62,144 nt of DNA from JBOGVZ01 sp050692985 (GCA_050692985.1 JBOGVZ010000070.1:1-62144); one strand, 5' to 3'; shown: positions 31,496 through 40,818, counted from the first letter of the stretch. Numbers and translations are program-made. The notes: generated by a model not told the origin, from the sequence alone.

Positions 31496-32914
31496 GTGGT
31501 CGCCGTAGCCTGGAAGCGAAAGGGGGCTGTGTTGCTGCCAGCCAGCCTCGCGGCGAGTGCAGCTTGGTTGGGCGTCACCCTCTCTGCGACCGAAGCCACC
31601 CTGAAGACGGTTCCCTCCTTCCTGATAGTCGGCACCGCCGCTCTCCTCATAATCGTTGAGCGCAATTGGACCCACGTGGAATACCTCAGCCCGATCGTGC
31701 TGTCACTTGCCTTCTATGGCCTCGTCTTTGGCGTGATTCCCCTAGTGGACGTGTGGTTCGGCAACCCGGCCACCTACCATGCAGCGTGGCCCACGGTCGC
31801 CTGGATCTCTTGGCTGGGCCTCTTGATTCTCTATCTGGGCTTCCGGGTGGGGATGGCCGTTCCCGGCAGAGGCGACGCACCTGCCCGAGACTGGCTCCCG
31901 GGCCGCGCTCGGCTGGCAGGAGTGGTCCTCCTGACACTGGCTGTCGGCGGAGCGACCCTCCAGATCGGAGGTGTTGGCGGCATTTCGGGTTACATTGGCC
32001 GGTTCTCCGCCCGGCGGTTCTTGGTGGGGCAGCAGGAGCGAGTGCTCATTCTGTACGCGATCACGTTGGCTACTCCGGCGTTCCTGCTCGTGGCGGGGAA
32101 TTGGGTATGGCAGCCTACACGTCGCCGCCTAGTGACGCTATGCGTGGTTTGGTTGCCGCCCGGCATGCTCCTTTCGGGGATGCTTGGGCAGAGAGTGCGA
32201 GCACTCGGCCTATTAGCAACGGTGATGACCCTTTATCATTTCCGGCGTCGCCGGATTCGGCTGCCCGCCCTCACGGTTCTCGTCGCAGGCCTCGCCGCGG
32301 CCTTTGTGCTCGTCGCGGTCTACCGGAACGTTGCGGGGACCGGGGCCAGCCCCAGACCCATCAGCGGAAGGCTATTCTATGAGAACTACCTCGCTGGGCC
32401 GGACTTCGCATATTTCCGCCAGTTCCTGACCACGTTCGAGGGCGTGCCGACGCACGTCTCGTTCCAGAACGGTCGAACATTTCTGTCGTTGATTCCCGGC
32501 ACGGACTTCCCCACAGGCGGGTACGTCTACTCGACGACGTTCGCCCCCGCGATTTACGCACGGGGCCAGGGGACCAGCTTATCCCCTTCGCTGCCGGGGG
32601 AGTTGTACATGAATTTCGGTCTGCCCGGCGTGTTTATGGGCCTGCTCCTCTACGGCCTAGTCCACGGCCGAATAGAGCGGTACTTCCGCTCGCGGCGGTC
32701 TACTATTCCGGGACTGCTGATCTACTCCTATCTCATCGTGCCGATGGCGGGACTCCTGCGGGGGGACTTCCGAACCTATGGGGGGTGGGCGCTGCTGTCG
32801 CTGGGCGTGCTCGCCGTGGCGCTCCGATTCGTGATGCGTCCAAGATCGGCCATCCAGCAGTCCAGCCGCAGCCGGCTCGCGCCGTCCGACATGATCATGG
32901 CGCGGTCCCACTGA
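31496..32914 (+). CDS. Wzy-like oligosaccharide repeat-unit polymerase
   Basis: 472 residues with about ten to twelve hydrophobic helices and a large non-membrane loop between about residues 270 and 365 containing YRNVAGTG, GRLFYENYLAGPDFAYFRQFL and SLPGELYMNFGLPGVFMGLL, the Gly-Glu-x-Tyr-x-x-x-Gly pattern of O-antigen polymerases. It would join lipid-linked repeats. Wzy proteins diverge fast, so identification rests on topology, the loop and the location between wzx-like and fnl genes. G+C is lower than in the housekeeping genes. An IS256 remnant begins 26 nt after the stop. Confidence 0.75.
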   Translation: MVAVAWKRKGAVLLPASLAASAAWLGVTLSATEATLKTVPSFLIVGTAALLIIVERNWTHVEYLSPIVLSLAFYGLVFGVIPLVDVWFGNPATYHAAWPTVAWISWLGLLILYLGFRVGMAVPGRGDAPARDWLPGRARLAGVVLLTLAVGGATLQIGGVGGISGYIGRFSARRFLVGQQERVLILYAITLATPAFLLVAGNWVWQPTRRRLVTLCVVWLPPGMLLSGMLGQRVRALGLLATVMTLYHFRRRRIRLPALTVLVAGLAAAFVLVAVYRNVAGTGASPRPISGRLFYENYLAGPDFAYFRQFLTTFEGVPTHVSFQNGRTFLSLIPGTDFPTGGYVYSTTFAPAIYARGQGTSLSPSLPGELYMNFGLPGVFMGLLLYGLVHGRIERYFRSRRSTIPGLLIYSYLIVPMAGLLRGDFRTYGGWALLSLGVLAVALRFVMRPRSAIQQSSRSRLAPSDMIMARSH

Positions 32915-32937
32915 CTCGACGGGACATACGGTAATTA

Positions 32938-34036
32938 ACGGTGTGTGTGGGGGATCACCTTGGTCCGCCGGCGCTCCTCCTCAAAGGTCCGCTCCAGCAG
33001 GTTGGTGGTCCGCACGTTGATGCGGTGCCGGGCCGGGACCTTGAGGTGAGCGAGGGAGGCCTCAAGGTCGTCGGCGAGGCAGGCCATCGGCGCGGGGAAC
33101 CGATCCCCGTAGCGCTCGATCACGGAGCCCGCCATGGCCTAGCCCGCCTCGTAGGTGGGGGCGTCCCGCACCGCCCGGACGTGGGCAAGGACCTCGTCGG
33201 CCGCATCGGCGGGGAGCTTCTGCCGGATGTTGGCCATCTTGTGGTACCAGCACCGGATCCTGAGGCTCTTGTCCCACACCTGCTCGATCGCGTTGATCAG
33301 CCCGGGCGCCCCGTCGGAGGTGATCGTGCTGGGAACCCGGAGGCCCCGCCCGATCATGTGGCGGAGGAACTCCGTCCAGCAGGGACTCCTTGTTGCCCAC
33401 GGCTAGGTGGAGCAGGACCTTGCGTCCCTCCGAGGTGATGCACCACGCTGCGAGCACTCCCTCCTTCGCCCCGTAGCGCCGGAGCGATTCGTACACGGCG
33501 TCCAGGAACAGGTACTGCACCTCGATCCCGGAGAGGTCCCGCTCGCAGAACGCCAGGTAGTCCTCCCACAAACGGTCGGTGATCTCCGAGACCGCCGAGC
33601 GCGAGATGAGGAGCTCCCCGGTGGCGTCCCGGAAGGCGTCCTCCACGTCGCGGGTGGAAAGGTCCCTGGCGTACATCTCGGTGACCAGGCGCTCGAGCAC
33701 GTCGGAGTTGCCCTCCAGGAACTCCATGAGCCTCGATCGGTAGGGCCCGCCAGCGTCCCGGACCTGGGGGACCCGGACCGCAACCTCCCCCTCCGCGGTC
33801 CTAAGGCGAGCGTCCTCGTAGCCGTTGCGGTGGCCCCGGTGAGGCTCCTCACGATGGCGCTGGTAGCGGCCCCGACCCAGGAAGTCCTCCTGTTCTTGCT
33901 CCAGGGCTTGCTGTGCGAGGTAGCGGAGCCCGAGTTCCGCCAGCGTGGACAGGATGTTCTTCCCGGGGTCGACCCCACCGGCAAAAAGCTGCTCGATCTC
34001 CTCGCCGACGATGGTGCTGGGCGGTACCTTTCTCAT
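32938..34036 (-). pseudogene. Decayed IS256-family (Mutator-type) transposase
   Basis: ATG 34036 opens MRKVPPSTIVGEEIEQLF; the mutator core follows (RNGYEDARLRTAEGEVAVRVPQVRD, YLFLDAVYESLRRYGAKEGVLAAW). Near 33370 a frameshift moves the sense into another frame (MIGRGLRVPSTITSDGAPGLINAIEQVW), and a TAG at 33141-33139 interrupts it before AMAGSVIERYGDRFPAPMACL. The C-terminus is truncated at RRTKVIPHTHR, close to the wzy-like gene. At least three lesions, so it is dead. Its presence marks the polysaccharide locus as a site of repeated insertion. Confidence 0.88.
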
Positions 34037-34343
34037 GGCCTGAGCCTCCTTCCGGTCGACTTCGCGGTCGCCGTATGGTCGCTCAGGCCGCTTCGCTTTT
34101 ACAGGAACCTTAGGACGTCACCCCAGCCACGGCGATGATGTACCGGCTGGAGTCCACGGTGGATGATGGCCGAAAGGGATGTGAACGACACTCGATCAAG
34201 TACGATCCCCGGACTCAAGAGCAAGGCTAGGAGCAAGATCGTCGCTATCTGATGTCCACTCTCGGGGACGTCGACTCTTCCAACGCATCCCCTTTTGGAG
34301 GTACCTGTTAGACACTGGAGTGAGAGGCGTCGTCCCGAAGGTG
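34037..34343. other. Intergenic region with the IS256 left end
   Basis: The first 70 nt include the sequence TTTACAGGAACCTTAGGACG, probably the terminal repeat of the IS256 remnant. The rest, up to the fnlC stop, holds only short unsupported frames and no hairpin I would call a terminator. Confidence 0.4.
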
Positions 34344-35432
34344 TCATTCCTTACCCAGGTCACTGCTTCCAAGCAGGATGCGGGTAACCGTGGCGGAAAC
34401 GTTCTTGACGAGGTACTCGGGCGGCGGTTCCCATTCACCTCGTCTCGCGACAGCGAGCTTGACTGATGCCTCCACCAGATCCGGCTCCACGCCCGCAATG
34501 ATGTTGCTGCCGCACTCGATGGTCTCGGGGCGTTCAGTGACGTCTCGGAGTGTCACGGCGGGTACCCCGTAGATACAGCACTCCTCCTGGACCGTTCCGC
34601 TGTCCGTCAACACCCCCAGGGCCTGCTTCTCGAGGGCTACGAAGTCGAACAGGCCCATCGGCTCGAGGAACTTCACCTGGGTGGATGAGACCCCTAACGA
34701 GCTCATCCGCTCCCTCGTTCGGGGATGGAGGGAGCAAACCAGTGGCAGCTCCCAGCGGCGAGCCACCGCCTCGAGTGATGCGATCAGGGGAGCGAGGCGG
34801 GACCGGTCATCGACCGTTTCGGCCCGGTGAGCCGTCACCAGGAAGTATTGACCAGGCTTGACGTCGAGGTCCTGGAGGATCCGGGACTCCGTGATCCGAT
34901 CCTCATACCGGAGTAGGACTTCGCGGATGGGGTTGCCGGTGACGAAGATTCGCTGGCGTTCGATACCCTCTGCAACGAGGTTCTCCTTGCTCCGGTAGGT
35001 GTAAGGCAGAAGGACCGAGCTGCAATGGTCGATCACTCTTCGATTCACTTCCTCGGGGACCCTGTCGTCGTAGCAGCGGTTCCCCGCTTCCATGTGGTAC
35101 ACGGGCATGCCCATGCGCTTGGCCACGATGCTCGAAAGCCCGCTGTTCGTGTCCCCGAGGACGAGGAGCGCATCCGGGCGCTCAGCCTCCAACACCTTCC
35201 CGGCGGCGGTGATGATCTGACCCGCCTGGTCAGCGAAGCCGGTTGCCTCGATCCCCAGGTGGTGGTCGGGTTCCCGCAGCTCGAGCTCCTCGAAGAAGAG
35301 GCGGCTCAGGCGGTCGTGGAAGTTCTGTCCCGTGTGGACCAGAACGTGGTCGACTGCGCCGTCCAGGACGTCAATGACGCACCGGAGCCGGATGATCTCC
35401 GGGCGCGTCCCGAGGATCGTGACGACCTTCAC
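34344..35432 (-). CDS. fnlC: UDP-GlcNAc 2-epimerase type enzyme of UDP-L-FucNAc synthesis
   Basis: 362 residues from GTG 35432. It has the non-hydrolysing epimerase fold of WecB: KVVTILGTRPEIIRLRCVID, HTGQNFHDRLSRLFFEELEL and LTDSGTVQEEC. The segment HMEAGNRCYDDRVPEEVNRRVIDH is the form seen in FnlC/WbjD rather than in WecB, and the two upstream genes are fnlB and fnlA, so it should convert UDP-2-acetamido-2,6-dideoxy-L-talose to UDP-L-FucNAc. It starts 1 nt after the fnlA stop. Confidence 0.88.
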   Translation of the reverse strand: MKVVTILGTRPEIIRLRCVIDVLDGAVDHVLVHTGQNFHDRLSRLFFEELELREPDHHLGIEATGFADQAGQIITAAGKVLEAERPDALLVLGDTNSGLSSIVAKRMGMPVYHMEAGNRCYDDRVPEEVNRRVIDHCSSVLLPYTYRSKENLVAEGIERQRIFVTGNPIREVLLRYEDRITESRILQDLDVKPGQYFLVTAHRAETVDDRSRLAPLIASLEAVARRWELPLVCSLHPRTRERMSSLGVSSTQVKFLEPMGLFDFVALEKQALGVLTDSGTVQEECCIYGVPAVTLRDVTERPETIECGSNIIAGVEPDLVEASVKLAVARRGEWEPPPEYLVKNVSATVTRILLGSSDLGKE

Positions 35433-35433
35433 C

Positions 35434-36495
35434 CTACGAACGGGGAGAGGCCAGGGACGGCGCCTCGTAAGGGAGCCGCTCCGATAGGTACTGCACGAGC
35501 CGCTCACGTTCCATGACCGAGTTGGCCGAGCTGTACTCGCCGGTAAGGATCCGCTGGGTCGGCTCTTCATCGACCAGCTCCGGGAGCATCGGCTGGAGGG
35601 CGTAGTAGCCGCTCGGCCCCTCGATCGTCCGATAGCTCTCCTCTTCGGAGATGAGGATCTCGTGGAACTTCTCCCCCGGCCGGATCCCCGTGTAGACCAT
35701 TTCGATGTCCTTCTCTCCGATCAAGGCGCGGGCCACGTCGATGATCGTGGCCGACGGGACCTTGGGAACGTAGGTCTCCCCGCGGCGAGCGTGCTGGAGG
35801 GCGGCGAACACGGTGTCCACGGCCTCGTCCAGAGTCAGTAGGAACCGGGTCATCTCCGGGGTGGTGATGGTCACCGGCCCGCCGGAGTCGATCTGTGCCT
35901 GAAACAGCGGGATGACGGACCCCCGGGAGGTCAGCACGTTTCCGTACCGGACGCAGACGAACCGCGTCTCCGGCCTGCGGATGTTGGCCTGGATGAAGAC
36001 CCGCTCCTGAAGGGCCTTGGTCATGCCCATGACGTTCACGGGCTTGCAGGCCTTGTCTGTTGAGACACCCACCACGGTCTCGACCGGGAGACGAGACTCG
36101 GTGATGGCGCGAATCAGGTTCTCCGCTCCGAGGATGTTGGTCATGACGGCCTCCTGCGGGAAGTACTCGCAGGTGGGGACCTGCTTCAGGGCCGCCGCGT
36201 TGAAGACGATGTCCACGTCCTGAAGCGCGGTCGTGACGCTGTGGAGGTCGCGGACATCCCCGATGCGGAACTCGAGCCGTTCTTCGAAGTTGTGGTAGAT
36301 GATCTCGTCCGTGGCGGCCCGTGCGTGCTTGTAGGAGAGGCGCATCTCGTGCTGCTTCGCCTCGTCTCGGGACAGGACGATGACCTTCTCGGGAGTGCCC
36401 AGTCCGCCGCTGAGGATCCGGCGGACCAGGGTCTGGCCCAGAGAGCCGGTTCCTCCGGTCACCAAGATCCTCTTTCCCTCGAGTGCTCGGTTCAT
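35434..36495 (-). CDS. fnlA: UDP-GlcNAc 4,6-dehydratase/5-epimerase
   Basis: 353 residues from ATG 36495, which overlaps the fnlB stop (ATGA) with GGAGAG upstream; ATG 36507 is also in frame. SDR fold with ILVTGGTGSLGQTL for NAD(P), KQVPTCEYFPQEAVMTNILGAENLI, and VVGVSTDKACKPVNVMGMTKALQERV in the active-site region. This is the CapE/FnlA/WbjB group, the first step from UDP-GlcNAc toward UDP-L-FucNAc. Soluble, cytoplasmic, with no membrane segments, which separates it from the CapD/PglF type. Confidence 0.9.
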   Translation of the reverse strand: MNRALEGKRILVTGGTGSLGQTLVRRILSGGLGTPEKVIVLSRDEAKQHEMRLSYKHARAATDEIIYHNFEERLEFRIGDVRDLHSVTTALQDVDIVFNAAALKQVPTCEYFPQEAVMTNILGAENLIRAITESRLPVETVVGVSTDKACKPVNVMGMTKALQERVFIQANIRRPETRFVCVRYGNVLTSRGSVIPLFQAQIDSGGPVTITTPEMTRFLLTLDEAVDTVFAALQHARRGETYVPKVPSATIIDVARALIGEKDIEMVYTGIRPGEKFHEILISEEESYRTIEGPSGYYALQPMLPELVDEEPTQRILTGEYSSANSVMERERLVQYLSERLPYEAPSLASPRS

Positions 36496-37373
36496 GGCGC
36501 TCTCCATCGTTCGTAGGCTGGTCGCTCCGCCGCCAAGCCAGCAATCATGTCACTCCATGCGGGAGGCTTCCACCCCATCTTCTCCCGGAAAGCGCTGCTG
36601 TCCAGCGAGCGGTCCAACACGGGTTCGTCCACGGGCTCGATGGTGGTGGGCCAGCCCAGCGTGGTTACCACGTCTCGGAGCAGGTCGAACTTGCTGATGG
36701 GATCGGCCGATACATGGTACAGCCCGGTGAGTGGTGTCTCTTCCTGGATGAGCTGGGCGATGACGTCGGCTAGCGCGGCCGTGCTCAGCCCCGAGAAGAT
36801 GGCCCGACGAAAGCCTCGGGTGGCGCCGTGCCTGTTCTCCGAGAGCCACTCCAAGAGCCCCGTCGAACCGGAGAGCTGCCAGCCGATCATCGAGGTCCGT
36901 AGGGTGAGGGCCCCACCCTCACGCACCTCGCCGACGAGTTTGGTTCGCCCGTAGAGGTCGTCCGGGTCGGGCGGGTCATTCTCGCCGTAGTTCCCCTTCT
37001 TGCCCGAGAACACGCAATCCGTGCTGAGGTGGATCAGGCGGCTCTGGCCGATCCGGCAGAGCTCGGCAACACGGTGGGGAAGGAGCGAGTTCACCGCCAC
37101 GCTGATGAGGGGGTCCGTTGCTGCGGGCTGCTGCTTGACGATCCCGATGCAGTTGACCACGGCCGCCGCCCGGGAGACCTCCATCGCGCGCAGGATCGAA
37201 TCGGCATCCTCTGCGACCACTCCCTCCAGGAGCCGGGAGCGGTCCGGCAGGATCTCGGCCGGGAGGCGCGATCCTCCGGCTCGTACGGTGGCCCACACCT
37301 CAACGTCGTCCCAGAGGCGCTGGACCACTCTGTGTCCGAGCATCCCGCTGGCTCCGAGGACCAGTACACGCAT
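36492..37373 (-). CDS. fnlB: RmlD-like reductase of UDP-L-FucNAc synthesis
   Basis: 293 residues, short-chain reductase fold: VLVLGASGMLGHRVVQRL, AAVVNCIGIVKQQPAA, SVAVNSLLPHRVAELC, LIHLSTDCVFSGKKGNYGE and DLYGRTKLVGEV (Y-x-x-x-K catalytic pair). It resembles dTDP-4-dehydrorhamnose reductase; next to fnlA and fnlC it is expected to act as WbjC/FnlB, epimerising and reducing the 4-keto intermediate. The ATG is preceded by GGAAAGG. First gene of the three-gene operon, divergent from a GT4 gene. Confidence 0.87.
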   Translation of the reverse strand: MRVLVLGASGMLGHRVVQRLWDDVEVWATVRAGGSRLPAEILPDRSRLLEGVVAEDADSILRAMEVSRAAAVVNCIGIVKQQPAATDPLISVAVNSLLPHRVAELCRIGQSRLIHLSTDCVFSGKKGNYGENDPPDPDDLYGRTKLVGEVREGGALTLRTSMIGWQLSGSTGLLEWLSENRHGATRGFRRAIFSGLSTAALADVIAQLIQEETPLTGLYHVSADPISKFDLLRDVVTTLGWPTTIEPVDEPVLDRSLDSSAFREKMGWKPPAWSDMIAGLAAERPAYERWRAP

Positions 37374-37411
37374 GATCGCCTTTCCAGCCCCAGTGGGCGG
37401 TCAGCGGTCAG

Positions 37412-37417
37412 TATATT
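37412..37417 (+). promoter_or_regulatory. Possible leaderless -10 for the WbuB-like gene
   Basis: TATATT ends 6 nt before ATG 37424 and no Shine-Dalgarno is present, one of the clearest examples of this layout in the window. Confidence 0.45.
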
Positions 37418-37423
37418 GCCGGC

Positions 37424-38614
37424 ATGCGGGTCCTCTTCATCAATCAGTACTACCCGCCAGACGTCTCGGCGACCGGGTACCTCTTGGGGGAGCTGACGGA
37501 GGACCTGGCGGCCCAGCACGAGGTGTGGGTGGTCGCGGGCCGCCCCAGCTACAACCCGGAAGGGAGCACCTACCAACCAAGGGGAGTGCACGTTCGGCGG
37601 GCGTGGTCCACGAGCTTCCGGCGAGCGAGCATGATGGGGCGGTTGGCCAACTACTCCTCGTTCGTCCTTGGGTCGCTCATACGATCCTTCTCCGTTCCCC
37701 GGCCGGATGTGATCGTGGCGATGACGGACCCGCCGGTGATCGCCCTGGTTGGACTGCTGGCCGCTGAACGCCACCGAAGCCGACTGGTCCACGTCTGTGC
37801 GGACCTCTTTCCAGATATCGCGGTTGCGCTCAAGCGGATGGATCACCCCGTCGTCGTGTCCCTGTGGCGGAGATTGAACCGGCTGGTGCGCCCCCGATGC
37901 GATCGGGTCGTGGCGGTGGGCCGGGACATGCTGGAGAGGCTCGAGGCGGATGGGGTGCCCCGGGAAAAGCTGGCATTCCTTCCGAACTGGGCCAACGACG
38001 CGGTGCCCCGCCTGGACGAGATCGTCCAGACGCGTCGAGCGTTGGGTTGGGACGGCCGCTACGTGGTGATGCACGCGGGAAACATGGGACTGGCCCAGAA
38101 CCTGGAGATCCTCGTCGGCGCTGCGGAAGCCCTCCGGCACCGGCCGGAGATCCGGATCGTGTTCGTGGGTGACGGCGCAGCCAAGGCCGGACTCGAACGG
38201 GCGGCGGCGGAGCGCAGGCTGGACAACGTCGAGTTCCTGCCCTATCGACCGAAGGACCAGGCCCAGGCCGTCCTGGCGGCCGCGGATCTCCATGTGGTTT
38301 CCCTGGCCAGGGGGTTGTGGGGCTGCGCCGTCCCGAGCAAGGTGTACGGGATCTTGGGGCTGGGCCTGCCCTTCGTCGCGGCCGTGGAACCCCGGAGCGA
38401 GGTCGCCAGGGTCGTGGATGAGTCTGGGGCCGGTGTCAGGGTGGAACCCGGGAACGCTAGGCAGATGGCGCGTGCGATCGAGCAGTTCGCCGATGGAATC
38501 GTCGACGGGAAAGAAGCGGGGGAAAAGGGTCGCAGAGAGTTCCACCGGCGGTACGAGCGAAGTGTCGCGACGGGCCGGTATCGGGACCTGCTGGAGTCCG
38601 TGACGGACCTCTGA
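37424..38614 (+). CDS. WbuB-like glycosyltransferase family 4 protein
   Basis: 396 residues, GT-B fold: MRVLFINQYYPPDVSATGYLLGELTEDL at the start, PDVIVAMTDPP, HVCADLFPDIAVALKRM, FLPNWAND, VVMHAGNMGLAQNLEILV and VVSLARGLWGCAVPSKVYGILGLGLP. The last block, with PSKVY near the E-x(7)-E position, is the pattern of WbuB, the transferase linked to L-FucNAc in O-antigen clusters. With fnlABC next door it is a good candidate for the L-FucNAc transferase of this locus; that link is inference. Confidence 0.82.
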   Translation: MRVLFINQYYPPDVSATGYLLGELTEDLAAQHEVWVVAGRPSYNPEGSTYQPRGVHVRRAWSTSFRRASMMGRLANYSSFVLGSLIRSFSVPRPDVIVAMTDPPVIALVGLLAAERHRSRLVHVCADLFPDIAVALKRMDHPVVVSLWRRLNRLVRPRCDRVVAVGRDMLERLEADGVPREKLAFLPNWANDAVPRLDEIVQTRRALGWDGRYVVMHAGNMGLAQNLEILVGAAEALRHRPEIRIVFVGDGAAKAGLERAAAERRLDNVEFLPYRPKDQAQAVLAAADLHVVSLARGLWGCAVPSKVYGILGLGLPFVAAVEPRSEVARVVDESGAGVRVEPGNARQMARAIEQFADGIVDGKEAGEKGRREFHRRYERSVATGRYRDLLESVTDL

Positions 38615-38635
38615 TCGGGCCCGCGGAGCCTATCC

Positions 38636-38664
38636 TTGCAACGGCTTACCTCGGATGGTAGAAC
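38636..38664 (+). promoter_or_regulatory. Promoter upstream of the SDR epimerase gene
   Basis: TTGCAA (38636-38641), 17-bp spacer, TAGAAC (38659-38664): a good vegetative-type promoter about 50 nt before the start of the epimerase gene. Confidence 0.55.
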
Positions 38665-38716
38665 GCCGCGAACGGCCTGAAAACCACAAACGGCGAAAGG
38701 GGAACCAGAGGCCTCC

Positions 38717-39736
38717 ATGGAGGCCGACGTGCTCATGTCGACTCTCAACCAGACGCGATATCTCATAACCGGCGGGGCCGGGTTCATCGGTTCCCATCTC
38801 GCGGACGCCCTGGTCGGTAGGGGGGACCGGGTCACGCTCCTCGACGACCTCTCCACCGGGCGGACGGAGAACATCGGCCACCTGGTCGACCGGCCCGACG
38901 TGACCTTCCTCGAAGGATCCATCCTCGACGAGGAGCTCGTCGCTCGTCTGGTGGAGGATGCCGACGTCGTGGTCCACCTGGCCGCGGCGGTGGGGGTCCA
39001 TCTCATCGTCGAACAGCCGCTCAACTCCCTCATCACCAACATCCACGGCACCGAGGTGGTGCTCGGGGCCTGCGCGGAGCTGGGGACGAAGGTGATGGTC
39101 GCCTCGACCTCGGAGATCTACGGCAAGAATGCAAGCGGGCCTCTGGGCGAAGACGACGACCGCATCCTGGGGTCCGCGTTCAAGTCCCGGTGGTCGTACA
39201 GCACCGCCAAGGCGGTAGACGAGATCCTGGCGTACACCTACCACCGAGAGCGGGGGACCCCCTCCATCGTGGTGCGGCTGTTCAACACTGTGGGCCCACG
39301 GCAGACCGGTGCCTACGGGATGGTCGTTCCCCGGTTTGTGCGCCAGGCCCTCCGGGGTGAGGACATCACGGTGTACGGGGACGGGGAACAGCAGCGATGC
39401 TTCTGCCACGTCCAAGACACCGTCGCCGCTCTGGTGTCGCTGCTGGATCACCCCGACAGCGTGGGAGGGGTGTTCAACGTGGGCTCGCAGAACGAGGTGA
39501 CCATCAACGAGCTGGCCCGCCGCGTCCTGGAGATGACGGGGTCCCGCTCGGGCACGGTGCATATCCCGTACGACGAGGCCTACGAGGAAGGGTTCGAGGA
39601 CATGGAGCGGCGCTACCCGGACATCACCCGAATAGGGAATCTCACCGGATGGAAGCCTCGGGCGTCGCTCGGCGATATCCTGGCTGACGTGATCGCATAC
39701 CAGCGAGCCCAGACGCCCGTGGGAGACAGCACCTGA
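38717..39736 (+). CDS. NAD-dependent nucleotide-sugar epimerase/dehydratase
   Basis: 339 residues, extended SDR: YLITGGAGFIGSHLADALVGRG binds NAD, VVHLAAAVGV, MVASTSEIYG, and SYSTAKAVDEILAYTYH with the Y-x-x-x-K pair. VVRLFNTVGPRQTGAYGMVVPRFV and YGDGEQQRCFCHVQDT are typical of UDP-hexose epimerases and UDP-glucuronate decarboxylases. I cannot tell which sugar. ATG 38735 is an alternative start with GGAGG 10 nt before it. Its stop overlaps the CTG that I propose starts the next gene. Confidence 0.8.
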   Translation: MEADVLMSTLNQTRYLITGGAGFIGSHLADALVGRGDRVTLLDDLSTGRTENIGHLVDRPDVTFLEGSILDEELVARLVEDADVVVHLAAAVGVHLIVEQPLNSLITNIHGTEVVLGACAELGTKVMVASTSEIYGKNASGPLGEDDDRILGSAFKSRWSYSTAKAVDEILAYTYHRERGTPSIVVRLFNTVGPRQTGAYGMVVPRFVRQALRGEDITVYGDGEQQRCFCHVQDTVAALVSLLDHPDSVGGVFNVGSQNEVTINELARRVLEMTGSRSGTVHIPYDEAYEEGFEDMERRYPDITRIGNLTGWKPRASLGDILADVIAYQRAQTPVGDST

Positions 39737-40818
39737 CCCGCATCGACATCCGCCTGCTGTACGGGGTCGCCTTCACGATCCCCTTCCTGGCGACCCTGTT
39801 GGCGACGCCCGTGGCGGCCCGGGTGGCCCACCGGCTGGGTGTCCTGGACCAGCCGGCCGGGAACAAGTTCCACCAGCAGGCCACTCCGTATCTGGGGGGC
39901 CTGGCCGTGGCCATCGGACTGGTGCTGGTGGGAGGGGTGGCCGCCGGGGCCTCGGGCGAGCTCCTGACCGTCGTGCTGGGTGGACTGGCCATCAGCATCG
40001 TGGGCCTCCTGGACGATCGCTTGCACGTGGGGCCGCTGGCCAAGCTGGCCGTGGAGATCGGTGCGGGGGTGGCCCTGTGGTTCTCCGGGGTGGGGGCCGG
40101 GCTGTTCGGGGTCGAGATCCTGGACATGGCCCTGACGGTCCTGTGGGTGGTGGCCATCACCAACGCGTTCAACCTCCTGGACAACATGGACGGGCTGTGC
40201 TCGGGGATCGCCGCCCTGTCGGCCGCGACCTTCTTCGCCATCGCCGCCGTGGAGGGCCACTACCTGGTGGCCTCGCTGGCCCTGGCGGTGGCCGGAGCCA
40301 GCCTGGGGTTCCTGCGGTACAACTTCCCGCCGGCCAGGATCTTCCTGGGGGATGCCGGGAGCCTGCTCCTGGGGTTCCTGCTGGCCGCCCTGGGCCTGAA
40401 GCTCGACCTTGTAGGGCAGAACGGCTTGATCCGCAGCGCGGTGCCGGTCCTGGTCCTGGCGGTCCCCATCTTCGACACGATCCTGGTGGTCGTCGATCGC
40501 TTCCGGGGGGGCCGTCGCGTGTACGTCGGTGGGACCGACCATTCCTCGCACCGGCTGGCGGGCCTGGGGCTCTCCCCGCGGCGGGTCGCCTTCACCCTGT
40601 ACGGGGCGCAGGTCGTGAGCTCCGGCCTGGCGCTGACCCTGCTGTATGGGAACACGCCCGTCGGGGTCGGGGTGATCGCCGGCTCCGTGATCGTGGCCCT
40701 GGGCGCCCTCCGGTTCTTCCTGGGGGTCGAGCGGCGCCTGGAGCGTGCCCCGGAGGGTCCTGTGGTCCTCGAGCAGGCTCGGGAAGCGGTGAGGGTGCCC
40801 GAAGTGACCGACCTGTAG
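39733..40818 (+). CDS. WecA/MraY-family polyprenyl-phosphate sugar-1-phosphate transferase
   Basis: 361 residues if it starts at CTG 39733, which overlaps the upstream stop (CTGA); TTG 39799 is the first conventional start but would cut the first helix (YGVAFTIPFLATLLATPVAARVAHRLG). About ten transmembrane helices, with the family motifs GNKFHQQATPYLGG, VGLLDDR, AFNLLDNMDGL, ARIFLGDAGSLLLGFL, and GTDHSSHRLAGLGL. It transfers a HexNAc-1-phosphate to the lipid carrier, the initiating step of repeat-unit synthesis. UDP-GlcNAc is the likely donor. It is followed by the second tyrosine kinase 11 nt later. Confidence 0.85.
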   Translation: MTRIDIRLLYGVAFTIPFLATLLATPVAARVAHRLGVLDQPAGNKFHQQATPYLGGLAVAIGLVLVGGVAAGASGELLTVVLGGLAISIVGLLDDRLHVGPLAKLAVEIGAGVALWFSGVGAGLFGVEILDMALTVLWVVAITNAFNLLDNMDGLCSGIAALSAATFFAIAAVEGHYLVASLALAVAGASLGFLRYNFPPARIFLGDAGSLLLGFLLAALGLKLDLVGQNGLIRSAVPVLVLAVPIFDTILVVVDRFRGGRRVYVGGTDHSSHRLAGLGLSPRRVAFTLYGAQVVSSGLALTLLYGNTPVGVGVIAGSVIVALGALRFFLGVERRLERAPEGPVVLEQAREAVRVPEVTDL

